From Mesorhizobium sp. B2-1-8 (lineage in GTDB: Bacteria; Pseudomonadota; Alphaproteobacteria; Rhizobiales; Rhizobiaceae): DNA of 64,000 bases. This document shows positions 8,941 through 16,959 of this stretch, one piece after another. Below the pieces are notes generated by a model. That model searched no databases and was not told the DNA's origin. It was given only the letters and a program-made list of their open reading frames with translations. A program made the position numbers and the translations under genes. The stretch's first letter is position 1. Each line of letters opens with the position of its first letter. The stretch spans positions 2,845,501 through 2,909,500 of the forward strand of contig NZ_CP083952.1 of NCBI RefSeq assembly GCF_006442545.2, given 5' to 3'.

Positions 8941-9920
8941 GCCGTTTCTCCCATCTTGAGAATAGCCCGTGCGACGACGCGCGGCGCGAGCTCGATCTTG
9001 TAGTGGTTGGCGCCATGGTCGACGGCGCCTTCGACGGCGAGCAGGCTTGCGGCGCGAACAGCTTCCGGCTCCAGCGCCTTGCCTTTCAGCGCGTCTTCGA
9101 CGGCGCGCGCCCGCCACGGTTTGGTGGCGACGCCACCGAGCGCCACGCGCAGGTCGCGGATGGTGCGTCCGTCGGATTCCAGTTCGAGCCCGACGGCGGC
9201 GCTGGCCGCGGCGAACTCGTAGGATTGCCGGTCGCGGATCTTGAGGTAGGTCGAACGCCGCGCGGCCGCGGAGGATGGGATTTCGATGGCGGTGATCATC
9301 TCGCCGGGCTCGATCGCGTGTTCCTTGTCCGGCGTCGTGCAGGGCGACAGGAAAAAGTCATCGACGAGGATGCGCCGATCGCCGAGATATACCGTCGCGT
9401 CGAAGGCGACGAGCGCTGTGGCGAGGTCGCCGGGATACATGGCGATACAGGCTTCGCTGGTGCCAAGCACGGCATGGCCCCTGGTGACGCCGCCGATCGC
9501 CGAACAGCCGCTGCCGGGTTCACGCTTGTTGCAGGCGGCAAAATTCGAGGGATCGCGGAAATAGGGGCAACGCGTGCGCTGCATCAGATTGCCGCCAATG
9601 GTTGCCATGTTGCGGATCTGCGCCGAGGCCGCTTGCCAAAGCGCCTCCGAGATGGCGGGAAAGCGGTTCTTGATGTCCGCGTGGTCGGCGACATGGCCCA
9701 TCCTGGCAAGCGCACCGATGATGGCGCCACGCTCGTTGATCTCGATCCGGTCCAGCCCCTCGAGATGGGTGATGTCGACCAGCGTGTCGGGCTCGGCGAC
9801 GCCGCATTTGGCGAGGTCGATCAACGTGGTGCCGCCGGCAAGCAGCATGGCGCCGGGGAGAGCGGCCGCCTGGCGGGCGGCGTCGGCCGAGGTGGCGCGA
9901 AGATAGGAAAAGTCCCTCAT
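8937..9920 (-). CDS. FAD-binding subunit of molybdenum hydroxylase with extra 4Fe-4S site (operon B, PaoB/YagS type)
   Basis: 327 aa from the ATG at 9918-9920, overlapping the 2Fe-2S gene by four bases. The FAD-binding site signatures LLAGGTTLIDL and TIGGNLMQRTRC are present. The insertion with TRCPYF, CNKREPGSGC and a following GG is the Cys-rich loop that binds a [4Fe-4S] cluster in E. coli PaoB and is absent from ordinary xanthine dehydrogenase FAD subunits. It passes electrons from the Mo site via the 2Fe-2S subunit to FAD. Part of the operon 10399-6631; paralogue at 12739. Confidence 0.93.
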   Translation of the reverse strand: MRDFSYLRATSADAARQAAALPGAMLLAGGTTLIDLAKCGVAEPDTLVDITHLEGLDRIEINERGAIIGALARMGHVADHADIKNRFPAISEALWQAASAQIRNMATIGGNLMQRTRCPYFRDPSNFAACNKREPGSGCSAIGGVTRGHAVLGTSEACIAMYPGDLATALVAFDATVYLGDRRILVDDFFLSPCTTPDKEHAIEPGEMITAIEIPSSAAARRSTYLKIRDRQSYEFAAASAAVGLELESDGRTIRDLRVALGGVATKPWRARAVEDALKGKALEPEAVRAASLLAVEGAVDHGANHYKIELAPRVVARAILKMGETA

Positions 9921-10399
9921 GACGCGGCCTCCAGCGCTGCCTGGCGCACGGCGGCGACAATGTGCGGGTAGGCGCCGCAGCGGCAGAGATTGCCGGCCAT
10001 GTATTCGCGGATCTCTTCGTCCGATCCGGCATGGCCCTCGCGGATGCAGGCGACCGCCGACATGATCTGGCCTGGCGTGCAATAGCCGCACTGGAAGGCG
10101 TCCTGTTCGAGGAAGGCAGCCTGCACGGGATGCAGTTCGCCCTCCCGTGCAAGCCCCTCTATGGTGGTGATGGTGCGGCCCTCGGCTTGCGCGGCCAGTG
10201 TCAGGCAGGCCAGCACGCGCTCGCCGTCGACATGGACGGTGCAGGCACCGCATTGGCCATGGTCGCAGCCCTTCTTGGTGCCGGTCAGGCCGAGCCGGTC
10301 ACGCAGGGCGTCGAGCAGCGTGACACGCGGTTCGAGTTCCAGCGTGTGATGCTGGCCGTTGATATCGAGATGGACGGGAATTGTGGTCTTGCTGGTCAT
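9917..10399 (-). CDS. 2Fe-2S subunit of molybdenum hydroxylase (operon B, PaoA/YagT type without Tat signal)
   Basis: 160 aa. A plant-type ferredoxin fold (about 5-85) carries GCDHGQCGACTVHVDG with the first 2Fe-2S cysteines. A helical domain follows with CGYCTPGQIM and AGNLCRCGAYPHI for the second cluster. E. coli PaoA has a long Tat leader; here the protein starts directly with the ferredoxin domain, arguing for a cytoplasmic enzyme. It is the first gene of operon B. The 30 bases upstream of its start are almost identical to those upstream of the paralogue at 13794, evidence of a duplicated promoter and leader. Confidence 0.93.
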   Translation of the reverse strand: MTSKTTIPVHLDINGQHHTLELEPRVTLLDALRDRLGLTGTKKGCDHGQCGACTVHVDGERVLACLTLAAQAEGRTITTIEGLAREGELHPVQAAFLEQDAFQCGYCTPGQIMSAVACIREGHAGSDEEIREYMAGNLCRCGAYPHIVAAVRQAALEAAS

Positions 10400-10490
10400 G
10401 GGCGTCTGGCTCCAGTTGCTTGACGCTTGGGGGATGAATTGGAGTTAGGGGGTAGGGAGGGTCCAACCGTTCCTTCGGGCGGACCGCTCC

Positions 10491-12749
10491 TCACCCCAGC
10501 AGGTCCTCGATCCGGATCGGAAAGCGCCGCGGGCGCACGCCGGTCGCATGCCAGACTGCATTGGCGACGGCGCCGGCCGTGCCGGTGATGCCGATTTCAC
10601 CGACGCCCTTGATGCCGAGTGCGTTCACGTGAGGATCGTCCTCATGAACCAGCAGCGCTTCGACCGACGGCACGTCGGCATTCACCGGGACATGGTATTC
10701 GGCGAGGTTGGCATTTTGGATCCGGCCGGAGCGCCGGTCGGTGACGGCTTCCTCATGCAGCGCAAAGGAAACGCCCCAGATCATCCCGCCATAATACTGG
10801 CTGCGCACCAGCCGCGGATTGATGACCTGTCCGGCAGCGAATGCGCCGACCAGCCGGGTGACGCGGATCTGGCCTAAATCCGGGTCGACCTTGACCTCGG
10901 CAAAGACGGCACCATGCGCGTGCTTGGCGTAGGCCTCCTGCGACGCCGGATCCGGTGCACCCTTGCCATGGCCTTCGATCTCGGCAAGGCCCGCGCGGGC
11001 AAGGATCTCGCTATAGCTTTCGCTGCGGCTTTCGTCGTCGCGCCGGTAGAGGCGTCCGCCGCGCGCCAGGACACCTTCATTACCGGCGCCGAACAGCGGC
11101 GAGGCTTCGTTACCGGTGGCAAGATCGGCAAGCCTGGCGATGACCGCCGCACCCGCATTGTGAATGGCCATGCCGGCCGTTGCCGTGTGACCCGAACCGC
11201 CGGCGATGCCCGCATTGGGCAGGTCGGAATTGCCGGCCCTGAAATCGACCTGGTCGATGTCGAGCCCGAGCCCGTCGGCTGCGATCTGGGCAAAGGCGGT
11301 CCAGGCGCCTTGGCCCATGTCCTGAGCGCCGGTCTCCATCAAGCCGCTGCCGTCGGCCCTCAGCACGGCTCGGGCCTCGGCCTGGAACATGAGGGCCGGG
11401 AACGTCGCCGTGCCCATGCCCCAGCCGGTGAGGAAACCATCCGCGTCGCGCATCCGCCGCGGCTGCAGCGGGCGGCTCGCCCAGCCAAACGCCTCGGCCG
11501 CCTGTTCGTAACATTCGCGCAGCGCCTTGGAGGAGAATGGCTTGCCGGTCATCGGCTCGACTTCGGCGTAATTCCTGAGCCGGAAGTCCAGCGGGTCCAT
11601 ACCGCAGGCATAGGCCGCCTCGTCGATGGCGCTTTCGAGCGCGATCGATCCGGTGGCCTCGCCGGGCGCCCGCATGAACAGCGGCGTGCCGGTGTCCAGC
11701 CGCACGGCATCGTGCGAGGTGGCGATGGCCGGACTGGCATAGAGCGTGTGCGAGGCGTCGGCCGCCGGTTCGAAGAAATCGTCGAATGTGCTCGATGTGG
11801 TCCTGGCGTGATGGGAGATCGCGGTCAGCCGCCCTTCGCCATCCATACCCATGCGCAATGTCTGGCGCGTCGGGGCGCGATGACCGACCGGTCCATACAT
11901 TTGCTCGCGTCGCAGCACCAGCTTGACCGGGCGGCCGACGAGCTTCGCCGCCAGTATGCCCAGCACTTGCGGCCCGGAAATCATGCCCTTGGAGCCGAAA
12001 CCGCCACCCAGGAAAGGGCTGCGGATGTGGACGTTCTGCGGTGCGATGCCGAACAGGCCGGCGATGCGGCCCTGCGCCATGGCAAGGCCCTGGCTCGGCA
12101 TGTCGATCGACAGCCGGTCGCCATCCCAGGCGGCGACGATTGCGTGGGGCTCCATGGCGTTGTGGTATTGGGCCGGCGTCTCGTAAGTCGCCTCGATCCG
12201 CGTCCTTGCCGATTCGAGGCCGGCTTCGACATCGCCCTTCCGCTGCACCGCCGGGTTGCCGACGCCGACGCCGCGGGGCACGAAGCTTTTGGCGCCGTCG
12301 AGACCGACGCGCGCCGGCAGCGCTTCATAGCGCGGCGACAGCAGCGCCGTGCCTTCGGTCGCCGCTTCCAGCGTCTCCGCGATCACCACGGCAATGCTCT
12401 GGTTGGCGTAGCGAACCGCATCGTTCTGCAGCAGGTCGAGCCGGAACATGAAGGGATGGTCCTTGGCATCCGGATCGGTGGCGAGCGCCGGCCGGTTCAG
12501 TGGCGTCATCACCTCGACCACGCCCGGATGCGCCTTGGCCGCCTCGATATCCAGCGACACGACCCGGCCGCGCGCGATGCTTGAGACGGCGAGCACCGCA
12601 TAGAGCATGCCGGGCGGGTGGTTGTCGGAGGCGTAGCGCGCCGTGCCGGTGACTTTCAAGAATCCGTCGCGGCGGGTCAGCGGCTGGCCGATGCTGGAGC
12701 CCTGCCGCGTATGGGCGGGTTGCTGGTTGAGGCTGAGTTCAAGCGTCAT
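10491..12749 (-). CDS. Xanthine dehydrogenase family molybdopterin-binding subunit (operon A, large subunit)
   Basis: 752 aa, paralogue of the protein at 6631 with the same domain order. The a/b hammerhead domain contains RRDGFLKVTGTARYASDN, the Mo-cofactor domain contains GGGFGSKGM and MRAPGEATGS, and the catalytic Glu is in GIKGVGEIGITG. It overlaps the upstream FAD subunit gene by 11 bases. Its middle region is clearly diverged from the operon B copy (for example a TFDDFFEPAADAS stretch near the substrate channel), so the two enzymes probably differ in substrate. It is the last gene of operon A; 91 bases separate its end from the start of operon B, and one six-gene transcript is possible. 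Confidence 0.93.
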   Translation of the reverse strand: MTLELSLNQQPAHTRQGSSIGQPLTRRDGFLKVTGTARYASDNHPPGMLYAVLAVSSIARGRVVSLDIEAAKAHPGVVEVMTPLNRPALATDPDAKDHPFMFRLDLLQNDAVRYANQSIAVVIAETLEAATEGTALLSPRYEALPARVGLDGAKSFVPRGVGVGNPAVQRKGDVEAGLESARTRIEATYETPAQYHNAMEPHAIVAAWDGDRLSIDMPSQGLAMAQGRIAGLFGIAPQNVHIRSPFLGGGFGSKGMISGPQVLGILAAKLVGRPVKLVLRREQMYGPVGHRAPTRQTLRMGMDGEGRLTAISHHARTTSSTFDDFFEPAADASHTLYASPAIATSHDAVRLDTGTPLFMRAPGEATGSIALESAIDEAAYACGMDPLDFRLRNYAEVEPMTGKPFSSKALRECYEQAAEAFGWASRPLQPRRMRDADGFLTGWGMGTATFPALMFQAEARAVLRADGSGLMETGAQDMGQGAWTAFAQIAADGLGLDIDQVDFRAGNSDLPNAGIAGGSGHTATAGMAIHNAGAAVIARLADLATGNEASPLFGAGNEGVLARGGRLYRRDDESRSESYSEILARAGLAEIEGHGKGAPDPASQEAYAKHAHGAVFAEVKVDPDLGQIRVTRLVGAFAAGQVINPRLVRSQYYGGMIWGVSFALHEEAVTDRRSGRIQNANLAEYHVPVNADVPSVEALLVHEDDPHVNALGIKGVGEIGITGTAGAVANAVWHATGVRPRRFPIRIEDLLG

Positions 12750-13797
12750 GGCGCACTCCGGGAATGGAGGAAAAGGGTGAGGCAGGAAGGGCCGGGATCC
12801 GCTCGGGCGTTCCGGCCTTTGCTGATATCAGCGCCCTGACGACAATGCGGCGGGCAAGCTCGATCTTGAAGGCATTGTCGCCGGAGGGGCTGGCGTCTGC
12901 CAACGCGACGTCCGCGGCGCGAACGAAGCTCGCCTCGTCGGCATCGGCGCCGAGCAGAGCGGCTTCCGCCGAACGCGCGCGCCATGGCTTGGCCGCGACA
13001 CCGCCCAGCGCCAGCCTTGCGCCGCGGATCTTGCCGCCATCGACGACAAGTGCCACGGCCGCCGAAACGACGGCGAAGGCATAGGAGGTGCGTTCGCGCA
13101 CTTTCAGATACCGGGCGTGAGCGGCGAAGGAGGCTGCTTCCGCCGGCAGGCGCACTGCAACGATCAACTCGCCCGGCTCCAGCACAGTCTCGCGCTGCGG
13201 GGTGTCGCCAGGAAGCCGGTGGAATTCCTCCAGTGTCACATGGCGCCGGCCTTGCTTGCCCTCGATCTCGACCACGGCATCCAGCGCCACCAGCGGCACG
13301 CAGAAATCGGAGGGATGGGTGGCGATGCAGGCATCGCTCCAACCCAGGATGGCGTGCAGGCGGTTCTCGCCGCCCAGTGCCGAGCAGCCGGAACCGGGTT
13401 CGCGCCTGTTGCAGGCGCTGGCGGTGTCGTAGAAGTAACTGCACCGCGTGCGCTGCAGCAGATTGCCGCCGACGGTGGCGGCATTGCGAAGCTGCGCCGA
13501 GGCGCCCGAAAGCAGCGCTTCGGCCACCGCCGGATAGGCCTTGGCGAAAGCCGGATCGTGTGCGAGATCGGCATTGCGGACCAGCGCGCCGATGCGCAAG
13601 CCGCCATCATCGAGCGTTTCGATGCGATTGAGTTCCGGCAGGCGGGTAATGTCGACGATCCGTTCGGGGGCGGTAATGCCACCCTTCATCAGATCGAGCA
13701 GATTGGTGCCGCCGGCGAGATAGGCCGAGCCCGGTCCGGCCGCCGCCGCTATGGCTTCGGAGATGGTGGCCGGCCTGACGAAATCGAAGTCTCTCAT
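12739..13797 (-). CDS. FAD-binding subunit of molybdenum hydroxylase with extra 4Fe-4S site (operon A, PaoB/YagS type)
   Basis: 352 aa from the ATG at 13795-13797. It has YLAGGTNLLDLM and TVGGNLLQRTRC of the FAD domain and the Cys-rich loop TRCSYF with CNRREPGSGCSALGG that marks the PaoB/YagS group with a [4Fe-4S] cluster. The C-terminal tail is about 20 residues longer than in the operon B paralogue and overlaps the start of the large subunit gene by 11 bases. Start overlaps the stop of the 2Fe-2S gene (ATGA). Confidence 0.93.
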   Translation of the reverse strand: MRDFDFVRPATISEAIAAAAGPGSAYLAGGTNLLDLMKGGITAPERIVDITRLPELNRIETLDDGGLRIGALVRNADLAHDPAFAKAYPAVAEALLSGASAQLRNAATVGGNLLQRTRCSYFYDTASACNRREPGSGCSALGGENRLHAILGWSDACIATHPSDFCVPLVALDAVVEIEGKQGRRHVTLEEFHRLPGDTPQRETVLEPGELIVAVRLPAEAASFAAHARYLKVRERTSYAFAVVSAAVALVVDGGKIRGARLALGGVAAKPWRARSAEAALLGADADEASFVRAADVALADASPSGDNAFKIELARRIVVRALISAKAGTPERIPALPASPFSSIPGVRHDA

Positions 13798-14291
13798 GCC
13801 GCGGTCCTCCGGTCGGTTCTGGCAAGTTGTTGCTGGGCCTCCAGAACGGCCTCCACGATGCCGCCATAGGCGGCGCAGCGGCATATGTTGCCGCTCAGCC
13901 CCTCGCGGATGCGCTCGGGATCGGCGCCAGCCTGTCCTTCGGCGATCAGACCGAGCGTGCTCATGATCTGGCCGGGCGTGCAGAAGCCGCACTGGAAGCC
14001 GTCATGGGCGATGAAGGCGGCCTGCACCGGATGCAGTTCTTCACCGTGCGCGACACCTTCGATGGTCAGCACCTCGGCGCCGTCATGGCTGACCGCCAGC
14101 GCCAGGCAGGAGTTTATGCGTTTGCCGTCGACCAGGACCGTGCAGGCGCCGCACTGGCCGCGGTCGCAGCCCTTCTTGGTGCCGGTGAGCTCAAGCCGCT
14201 CGCGCAGCAGGTCGAGCAAGGTGACGCGGGTGTCGACCTCGAGTTCATGGTGGTGTCCGTTGACGGTAAGCGAGAGGGGAAGGGTGGTCAT
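13794..14291 (-). CDS. 2Fe-2S subunit of molybdenum hydroxylase (operon A)
   Basis: 165 aa. Both cluster motifs are intact: GCDRGQCGACTVLVDG and CGFCTPGQIM with GNICRCAAYGGI. As in operon B there is no Tat leader. It is the promoter-proximal gene of operon A and lies divergent to the TetR regulator at 14544 across about 250 bases that contain a 14-bp palindrome (14467-14480). That arrangement suggests TetR control of this operon. Confidence 0.93.
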   Translation of the reverse strand: MTTLPLSLTVNGHHHELEVDTRVTLLDLLRERLELTGTKKGCDRGQCGACTVLVDGKRINSCLALAVSHDGAEVLTIEGVAHGEELHPVQAAFIAHDGFQCGFCTPGQIMSTLGLIAEGQAGADPERIREGLSGNICRCAAYGGIVEAVLEAQQQLARTDRRTAA

Positions 14292-14466
14292 GGGCGTCTG
14301 GCTCCAGTTGCTTGACGCTGAGGGGGATGATCTGGCGCTTTGGCAGGGAAGGACAAGGTCAGGCGACAGCCAATCCGCCGCAGGCGGGGAAGGTGACAGC
14401 TTGCGGCTTCGAAAGACGTGACATACCGGGCTCCCTGATTATATGATAAAGGTTCTCCACTAAAAG

Positions 14467-14480
14467 CGGAGGTGCCTCCG
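14467..14480. promoter_or_regulatory. Candidate TetR operator palindrome
   Basis: CGGAGGTGCCTCCG has perfect 6-base arms around TG. It sits between the divergent molybdenum hydroxylase operon and the TetR gene, about 65 bases before the preferred TetR start, where autorepression and control of the operon could both act. Assignment is by position and symmetry only. Confidence 0.45.
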
Positions 14481-14543
14481 TTTATTTACGTGGGGGCTGG
14501 CCACGCATGGTTCAAGCCCCCATATCCCTGGTGGAGAAAAAAA

Positions 14544-15164
14544 TTGGCTTTTGAGCCTGTCACGACTGTCGAACAAAACCCCGCCGCCGCAGACAAGCCG
14601 TTGCGCGCCGACGCGCGGCGCAACCGCGACAAGCTGGTCGAGGTGGCGGCCATCATGTTTGCCGAACGCGGCATCGACGCCTCGCTGGAGGAGATCGCGC
14701 GGCGCGCCGGGGTCGGCATCGGCACGCTCTACCGGCATTTCCCGACGCGCGAGCATCTGGTCGAGGTGGTCTACCGCCGCGAGGCGGAGGCGCTGTGCGC
14801 TGCCGCCGGCGAGCTTGCGGCAAAACATCCCTCCGATGTCGCTCTGGAAGAGTGGATGCACCGCTTCGTCGACTACATCGCCACCAAGCGCGGCCTGGCG
14901 ACCAGCCTGCGCATCCTGTTCACCACCAATTCGACGCTGTTTTCCGACACGTCGGGACGCGTGTCGCAGGCCTTGCGGCAACTGGTCGAGGCGGCGGTGG
15001 CCGACGGCACGATCCGCGGCGACGTCGATGCCTCCGACGTGCTGCATGCGCTCGGTGGCATCTACTCGGCGCCCGACACGCCGGAATGGCGCGACCGCTC
15101 GCGCCGGCTGGTGAAGCTGTTGATGGACGGGTTGCGGTTTGGGGCCGGGAAGCGGCCGGAATGA
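14544..15164 (+). CDS. TetR/AcrR family transcriptional regulator
   Basis: 206 aa from a TTG at 14544 with GGAG about nine bases upstream; a GTG at 14472 would add 24 residues but would overlap the palindrome. The TetR HTH occupies about residues 22-70 (VEVAAIMFAERGIDASLEEI and GIGTLYRHFPTREHL). The C-terminal ligand domain contains LRILFTTNSTLFSDTSG and resembles the SbtR-like C-terminal domain class common in actinobacterial and rhizobial TetR proteins. It is divergent from the molybdenum hydroxylase operons and is their probable regulator. Confidence 0.9.
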   Translation: MAFEPVTTVEQNPAAADKPLRADARRNRDKLVEVAAIMFAERGIDASLEEIARRAGVGIGTLYRHFPTREHLVEVVYRREAEALCAAAGELAAKHPSDVALEEWMHRFVDYIATKRGLATSLRILFTTNSTLFSDTSGRVSQALRQLVEAAVADGTIRGDVDASDVLHALGGIYSAPDTPEWRDRSRRLVKLLMDGLRFGAGKRPE

Positions 15165-15194
15165 GAACAGTTCGGACGCCGGATTCGTTCTAAT

Positions 15195-15335
15195 CATGGG
15201 CTGGCCGCAAGCAGCGGCATCCAGCATCTGAGTTCCGGCCCGGCATAATTCGACCGCGCTTCCTGGCGAGGAGTCCGACGCGCCGGCCTTCCCCGCCGAA
15301 CTTTCCGACCCCTCAGCGCATCCTGTCCATTTGTG
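15195..15335 (-). pseudogene. Degenerate copy of the small gene at 24378-24686
   Basis: The minus strand encodes, in shifting frames, a sequence related to the C-terminal half of the small protein encoded at 24378. The end reads GPELRCWMPLLAAS against EPELKCWMPMPSAN in the intact copy, and the DNA around GGCATCCAGCAT and AGTTCCGGC aligns well over roughly 130 bases. The reading frame is broken at least twice and the N-terminal half is missing. It lies between the TetR and ECF genes and is not expected to be functional. Confidence 0.6.
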
Positions 15336-15361
15336 ATATGATCGCGGCAGGGAATGCAGAC

Positions 15362-16327
15362 ATGGGGCAGCCCAATTTTCACCGTGAGGGTAGCAAGCCC
15401 GACGCGGAGCTGGTGATGGCGGCACGCGGTGGCGAGGCGCCCAGTCTCGGCCTGCTGTTCGAACGCTACCGGCCGCAGCTCTATGCCATCGCCTTGTCGA
15501 TGCTAGGCTACACCAGCGATGCCGAGGACGCGGTCCACGAAACTTTCGTCACCGCGCTCACACGGCTGGATGGCCTACGCGATCCCGCCGCGGTCGGCGG
15601 CTGGCTGCATTCCATCCTCAGGAACCACTGCCTGATGGCGCTGCGCCGGCGCCGGCCCTGCGCCAAGCCGGCCGAAACCGACCGTGTTTTCCGCGAGCTC
15701 GCGGACGAGGAGCGCATCGAAAGCCGGATCGAAAGCCGCGACCTGCGGGACTGGGTGTGGGCAGCGCTTGGCCGGCTGCCGGAGATGCAACGCGCCACCG
15801 TCATGTTGCGCTATTTCGGCAGCTCGCCGAGCTATGAGGAGATTGCAGCCATCCTGGGCGTGCCGGTCGGCACGGTGCGCAGCCGGCTGTCCGACGCCAA
15901 AGTCAGGCTTTCGGAGCTCTTGCTGGCATCGGCCGGCCTGTCCGACAGGGATCACCAGAAGCTGGTGGCGGAGCGTCTTGCTTTCTATGTCGCGGAATTC
16001 CGCTCGCTCTATGGCGGTGGCAGGGACCGCTTCCTGGCCCACTACGCCGACGACCTCGAAATCGGCTTGGCGGGGGGACCGCGGCGCCTCGGGCGTCATC
16101 TGTTTGCCGAGATCGTCGACGGGGACACCGGCGATGGCGTCCGCGCCGAGCCGGTGCGGGCGCTGGCCAGCGGCAATGTCACCGTGCTCGAAGGCAATTT
16201 CCTCAATCCGCCGGAAGATCCGTTCCACTGCCCGCCGGGCTTTGCCTTCGTCCTGTTCCATGGCGAGCACCAAGTGCGCGGTATGCGCATCTACAATTCC
16301 GCACGGCCGGCCCGCTCGGAGGAATAA
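15362..16327 (+). CDS. ECF RNA polymerase sigma factor with C-terminal SnoaL-like domain
   Basis: 321 aa from the ATG at 15362 (AGGGA upstream); an in-frame ATG at 15338 is the alternative. Sigma region 2 is at about 20-85 (LGYTSDAEDAVHETFVTAL) and region 4 at about 120-175 (LPEMQRATVMLRYF and EEIAAILGVPVGTVRSRL). A further 130 residues form a SnoaL/NTF2-like fold ending in FVLFHGEHQVRGMRIYN. Sigma factors with such fused tails have no separate anti-sigma factor; in the ECF41 group the tail itself tunes activity. The next gene encodes a CMD/AhpD-like protein, a known neighbour of ECF41-type factors, but I could not see the diagnostic WLPEP motif, so the exact ECF group is open. A second factor of this architecture is at 41130. 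Confidence 0.88.
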   Translation: MGQPNFHREGSKPDAELVMAARGGEAPSLGLLFERYRPQLYAIALSMLGYTSDAEDAVHETFVTALTRLDGLRDPAAVGGWLHSILRNHCLMALRRRRPCAKPAETDRVFRELADEERIESRIESRDLRDWVWAALGRLPEMQRATVMLRYFGSSPSYEEIAAILGVPVGTVRSRLSDAKVRLSELLLASAGLSDRDHQKLVAERLAFYVAEFRSLYGGGRDRFLAHYADDLEIGLAGGPRRLGRHLFAEIVDGDTGDGVRAEPVRALASGNVTVLEGNFLNPPEDPFHCPPGFAFVLFHGEHQVRGMRIYNSARPARSEE

Positions 16328-16435
16328 CGTCTTCGTGAAAATCCGGCGGCGGCGAACTTTCCGGTTGGCCGCTTCATCCTTTCTGGGTCACGCGGCCGGC
16401 TTCCGGCGCGCCAACCCACAGCAAAGGAGAATATC

Positions 16436-16891
16436 ATGTCTGCCGTCAGCCGCATTCGCAATAATCTCGCCCGCGCCATGGTTCTCGGCTCGGTCCTCGC
16501 CATTCCGGCCCTGGCTCCCGCCCATGCTGACGATTACGACGCCACCCTCAAGGACATCCAGTCGACCATGGGCGGCGTGCCGAGCTTCGTGAAGCAGTTC
16601 CCGAAGGCCGGCCTGCCCGGCGCCTGGGCCGAGGTCAAGGCCATTGAGCTCAGCGATAACACAGCGCTGTCGCCGAAGGTGAAGTCGCTGATCTCACTGG
16701 CGGTCGCCGCGCAGATTCCGTGCAGCTACTGCATCTGGTCGGACACGCAGGCCGCCAGGAAGGCCGGCGCCACCGACCAGGAGATCCAGGAGGCGGTCGC
16801 CATGTCGGCGTTGACGCGCCACTGGAGCACCATCTTCAACGGCATGCAGGTCGATTTCGACACGTTCAAGAAGGAGATGGCCGGGGAGTAG
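16436..16891 (+). CDS. Exported carboxymuconolactone decarboxylase/AhpD-like protein
   Basis: 151 aa with AAGGAGA before the ATG. Residues 1-30 form a Sec signal peptide (AMVLGSVLAIPALAPAHADD). The rest is a CMD/AhpD fold with the redox CxxC pair in PCSYCIWSDTQAARKAG, and a helix bundle (VKSLISLAVAAQIP). AhpD-type proteins use the CxxC for peroxidase or disulfide chemistry; a periplasmic version may deal with oxidants or quinones. It follows the ECF sigma gene by 108 bases on the same strand and is a likely target of that factor. Confidence 0.85.
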   Translation: MSAVSRIRNNLARAMVLGSVLAIPALAPAHADDYDATLKDIQSTMGGVPSFVKQFPKAGLPGAWAEVKAIELSDNTALSPKVKSLISLAVAAQIPCSYCIWSDTQAARKAGATDQEIQEAVAMSALTRHWSTIFNGMQVDFDTFKKEMAGE

Positions 16892-16959
16892 GGGAATAGG
16901 GGAATGTGGTCGATCCGCGCTCCCTACTCCCCGGTTGCCTCCTCAGGGAGGATAAGGAC

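Noticed and set aside
10914-12584. Long plus-strand frame opposite the molybdenum hydroxylase large subunit
   Set aside because: It mirrors a conserved enzyme gene, has low-complexity composition and no start signal.
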